Origin: an uncultured Candidatus Saccharibacteria bacterium
GTDB taxonomy: Bacteria; Patescibacteriota; Saccharimonadia; Saccharimonadales; Saccharimonadaceae
Direction of reading: 5' to 3'
Assembly: GCA_947364965.1 (NCBI GenBank)
Contig: CANAUU010000055.1
Coordinates: 1-6,050 of the forward strand
DNA: 6,050 nucleotides
This document shows positions 5,618-6,050 of the stretch, piece after piece. A program made the position numbers and the translations under genes. Below the pieces are notes generated by a model that made no database searches, was not told the origin of the DNA, and saw nothing but the letters and a program-made list of their open reading frames with translations. Positions within the stretch are counted from its first letter, which is position 1, and the number at the start of each line of letters is the position of its first letter.

Positions 5618-6050
5618 CTATTTAGCGACGCAACGAATCGTAAGACCACGTTGTCTAGCCAAATTTCGTGAAGGCTCAATCGAAGTAGTGCTATAAATGC
5701 GCAAATAATAGGCATCACTCGCAAGAGAATACGGCGTAGATGGCCAATAACGCCCCTCGGCACCCGCATAGTTCAACAAGCTACTCGTACCCTGATCAAC
5801 ATTCCCTCCCCTTACAAAATATAACGGGGAGCCAGTCATCTTCGCCATACCGGCAGCACTACTTGTAATCGAATAGGCATTCATTAAGCCTCCGAAACTA
5901 CCAGCCGCAGTCGAATTTGAAGTTGGGAGCTTCCAGCCCTTCGCACAAATCGAACTACTTGCCTGCCCACTCGTAATCGCTCCGCCCGTCCCCGCCGTCG
6001 CCGCATTCCACTGATAATAATTCCCCACAATATAATGGGCATTCACATCC
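5618..6050 (-). CDS. C-terminal part of a second Fib_succ_major surface protein (gene B), 5' end cut by window
   Basis: The frame stays open from the window edge (143 complete codons seen) to TAG at 5618-5620. The N-terminus lies outside; the GTG at 6046 is only the Val of DVNAHY and is not a start. It is a paralogue of gene A. The first 44 visible residues match gene A residues 361-404 at 37 of 44 positions (NAHYI-GN-YQWNAATAGTGG, then ICAKGWKLPTS). SPLYFVRGG and RYWPSTPYS follow, and it ends LTIRCVAK. The last 47 residues match gene A at only 23 positions. By analogy it is secreted with the same disulfide-bearing domain. It lies upstream of gene A in the same direction, separated by 653 non-coding bases, so it probably has its own transcript. 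The domain call is solid; the ligand is unknown. Confidence 0.87.
   Translation of the reverse strand, partial: DVNAHYIVGNYYQWNAATAGTGGAITSGQASSSICAKGWKLPTSNSTAAGSFGGLMNAYSITSSAAGMAKMTGSPLYFVRGGNVDQGTSSLLNYAGAEGRYWPSTPYSLASDAYYLRIYSTTSIEPSRNLARQRGLTIRCVAK

Noticed and set aside
6044..6046. GTG as the start codon of gene B
   Set aside because: The frame stays open to the window edge, and the codon aligns with an internal Ala of gene A (DANAHY versus DVNAHY), so the gene continues beyond the window.
1..6050. CRISPR arrays, insertion sequences, tRNA or rRNA genes
   Set aside because: No regularly spaced repeats, transposase-like frames, terminal inverted repeats or recognisable RNA gene signatures were seen.

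Overview
The window most resembles a Candidatus Saccharibacteria (TM7, Patescibacteria/CPR) chromosome. Two things point there. One is a type IV pilus alignment operon whose PilN/PilO-like proteins carry unusually large cysteine-bearing ectodomains. The other is a pair of secreted proteins of the 'Fibrobacter succinogenes major paralogous domain' type with the WMTQNLDLDL signature, which are common in that phylum. Two visible genes end in TGA and two in TAG, so UGA is a normal stop; this argues against the Gracilibacteria/Absconditabacteria, which recode UGA. The phylum assignment is inference from protein character, not from a marker gene.

All four visible genes lie on the minus strand, so the window reads right to left. 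From right to left they are: the 3' part of a secreted Fib_succ_major protein (gene B, 5618 to beyond 6050); a 653-base non-coding stretch (4965-5617) holding two candidate promoters, a palindrome, direct repeats, several hairpins and a terminator-like hairpin; a complete secreted two-domain paralogue (gene A, 3468-4964); a 324-base spacer (3144-3467) with a terminator-like hairpin for gene A and a strong promoter for the pilus genes; pilM (2094-3143); a pilN-like gene (615-2045); and a pilO-position gene (1-613) that runs off the left edge.

pilM, pilN-like and the third gene form one operon. PilM is a cytoplasmic actin-fold protein that in known systems grips the INLxP motif at the cytoplasmic end of PilN, and PilN pairs with PilO across the membrane. 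The motif is present here as INLVP, but displaced about 47 residues from the N-terminus. The third protein has a canonical EF-hand-type 12-residue loop bracketed by two cysteines just outside its membrane helix, which suggests a calcium-sensing or calcium-stabilised pilus alignment complex. The pilM promoter (TTGAAA, 17 bases, TATAAT) lies only 6 bases before the ATG, so the mRNA should be leaderless, whereas the two downstream genes have clear Shine-Dalgarno sites.

Genes A and B are adjacent paralogues with a mosaic pattern: a near-identical core (86% nucleotide identity over 105 bases) and a strongly diverged C-terminal face. This suggests diversification of a surface-exposed binding face. 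No reverse transcriptase or template repeat is visible in this window.
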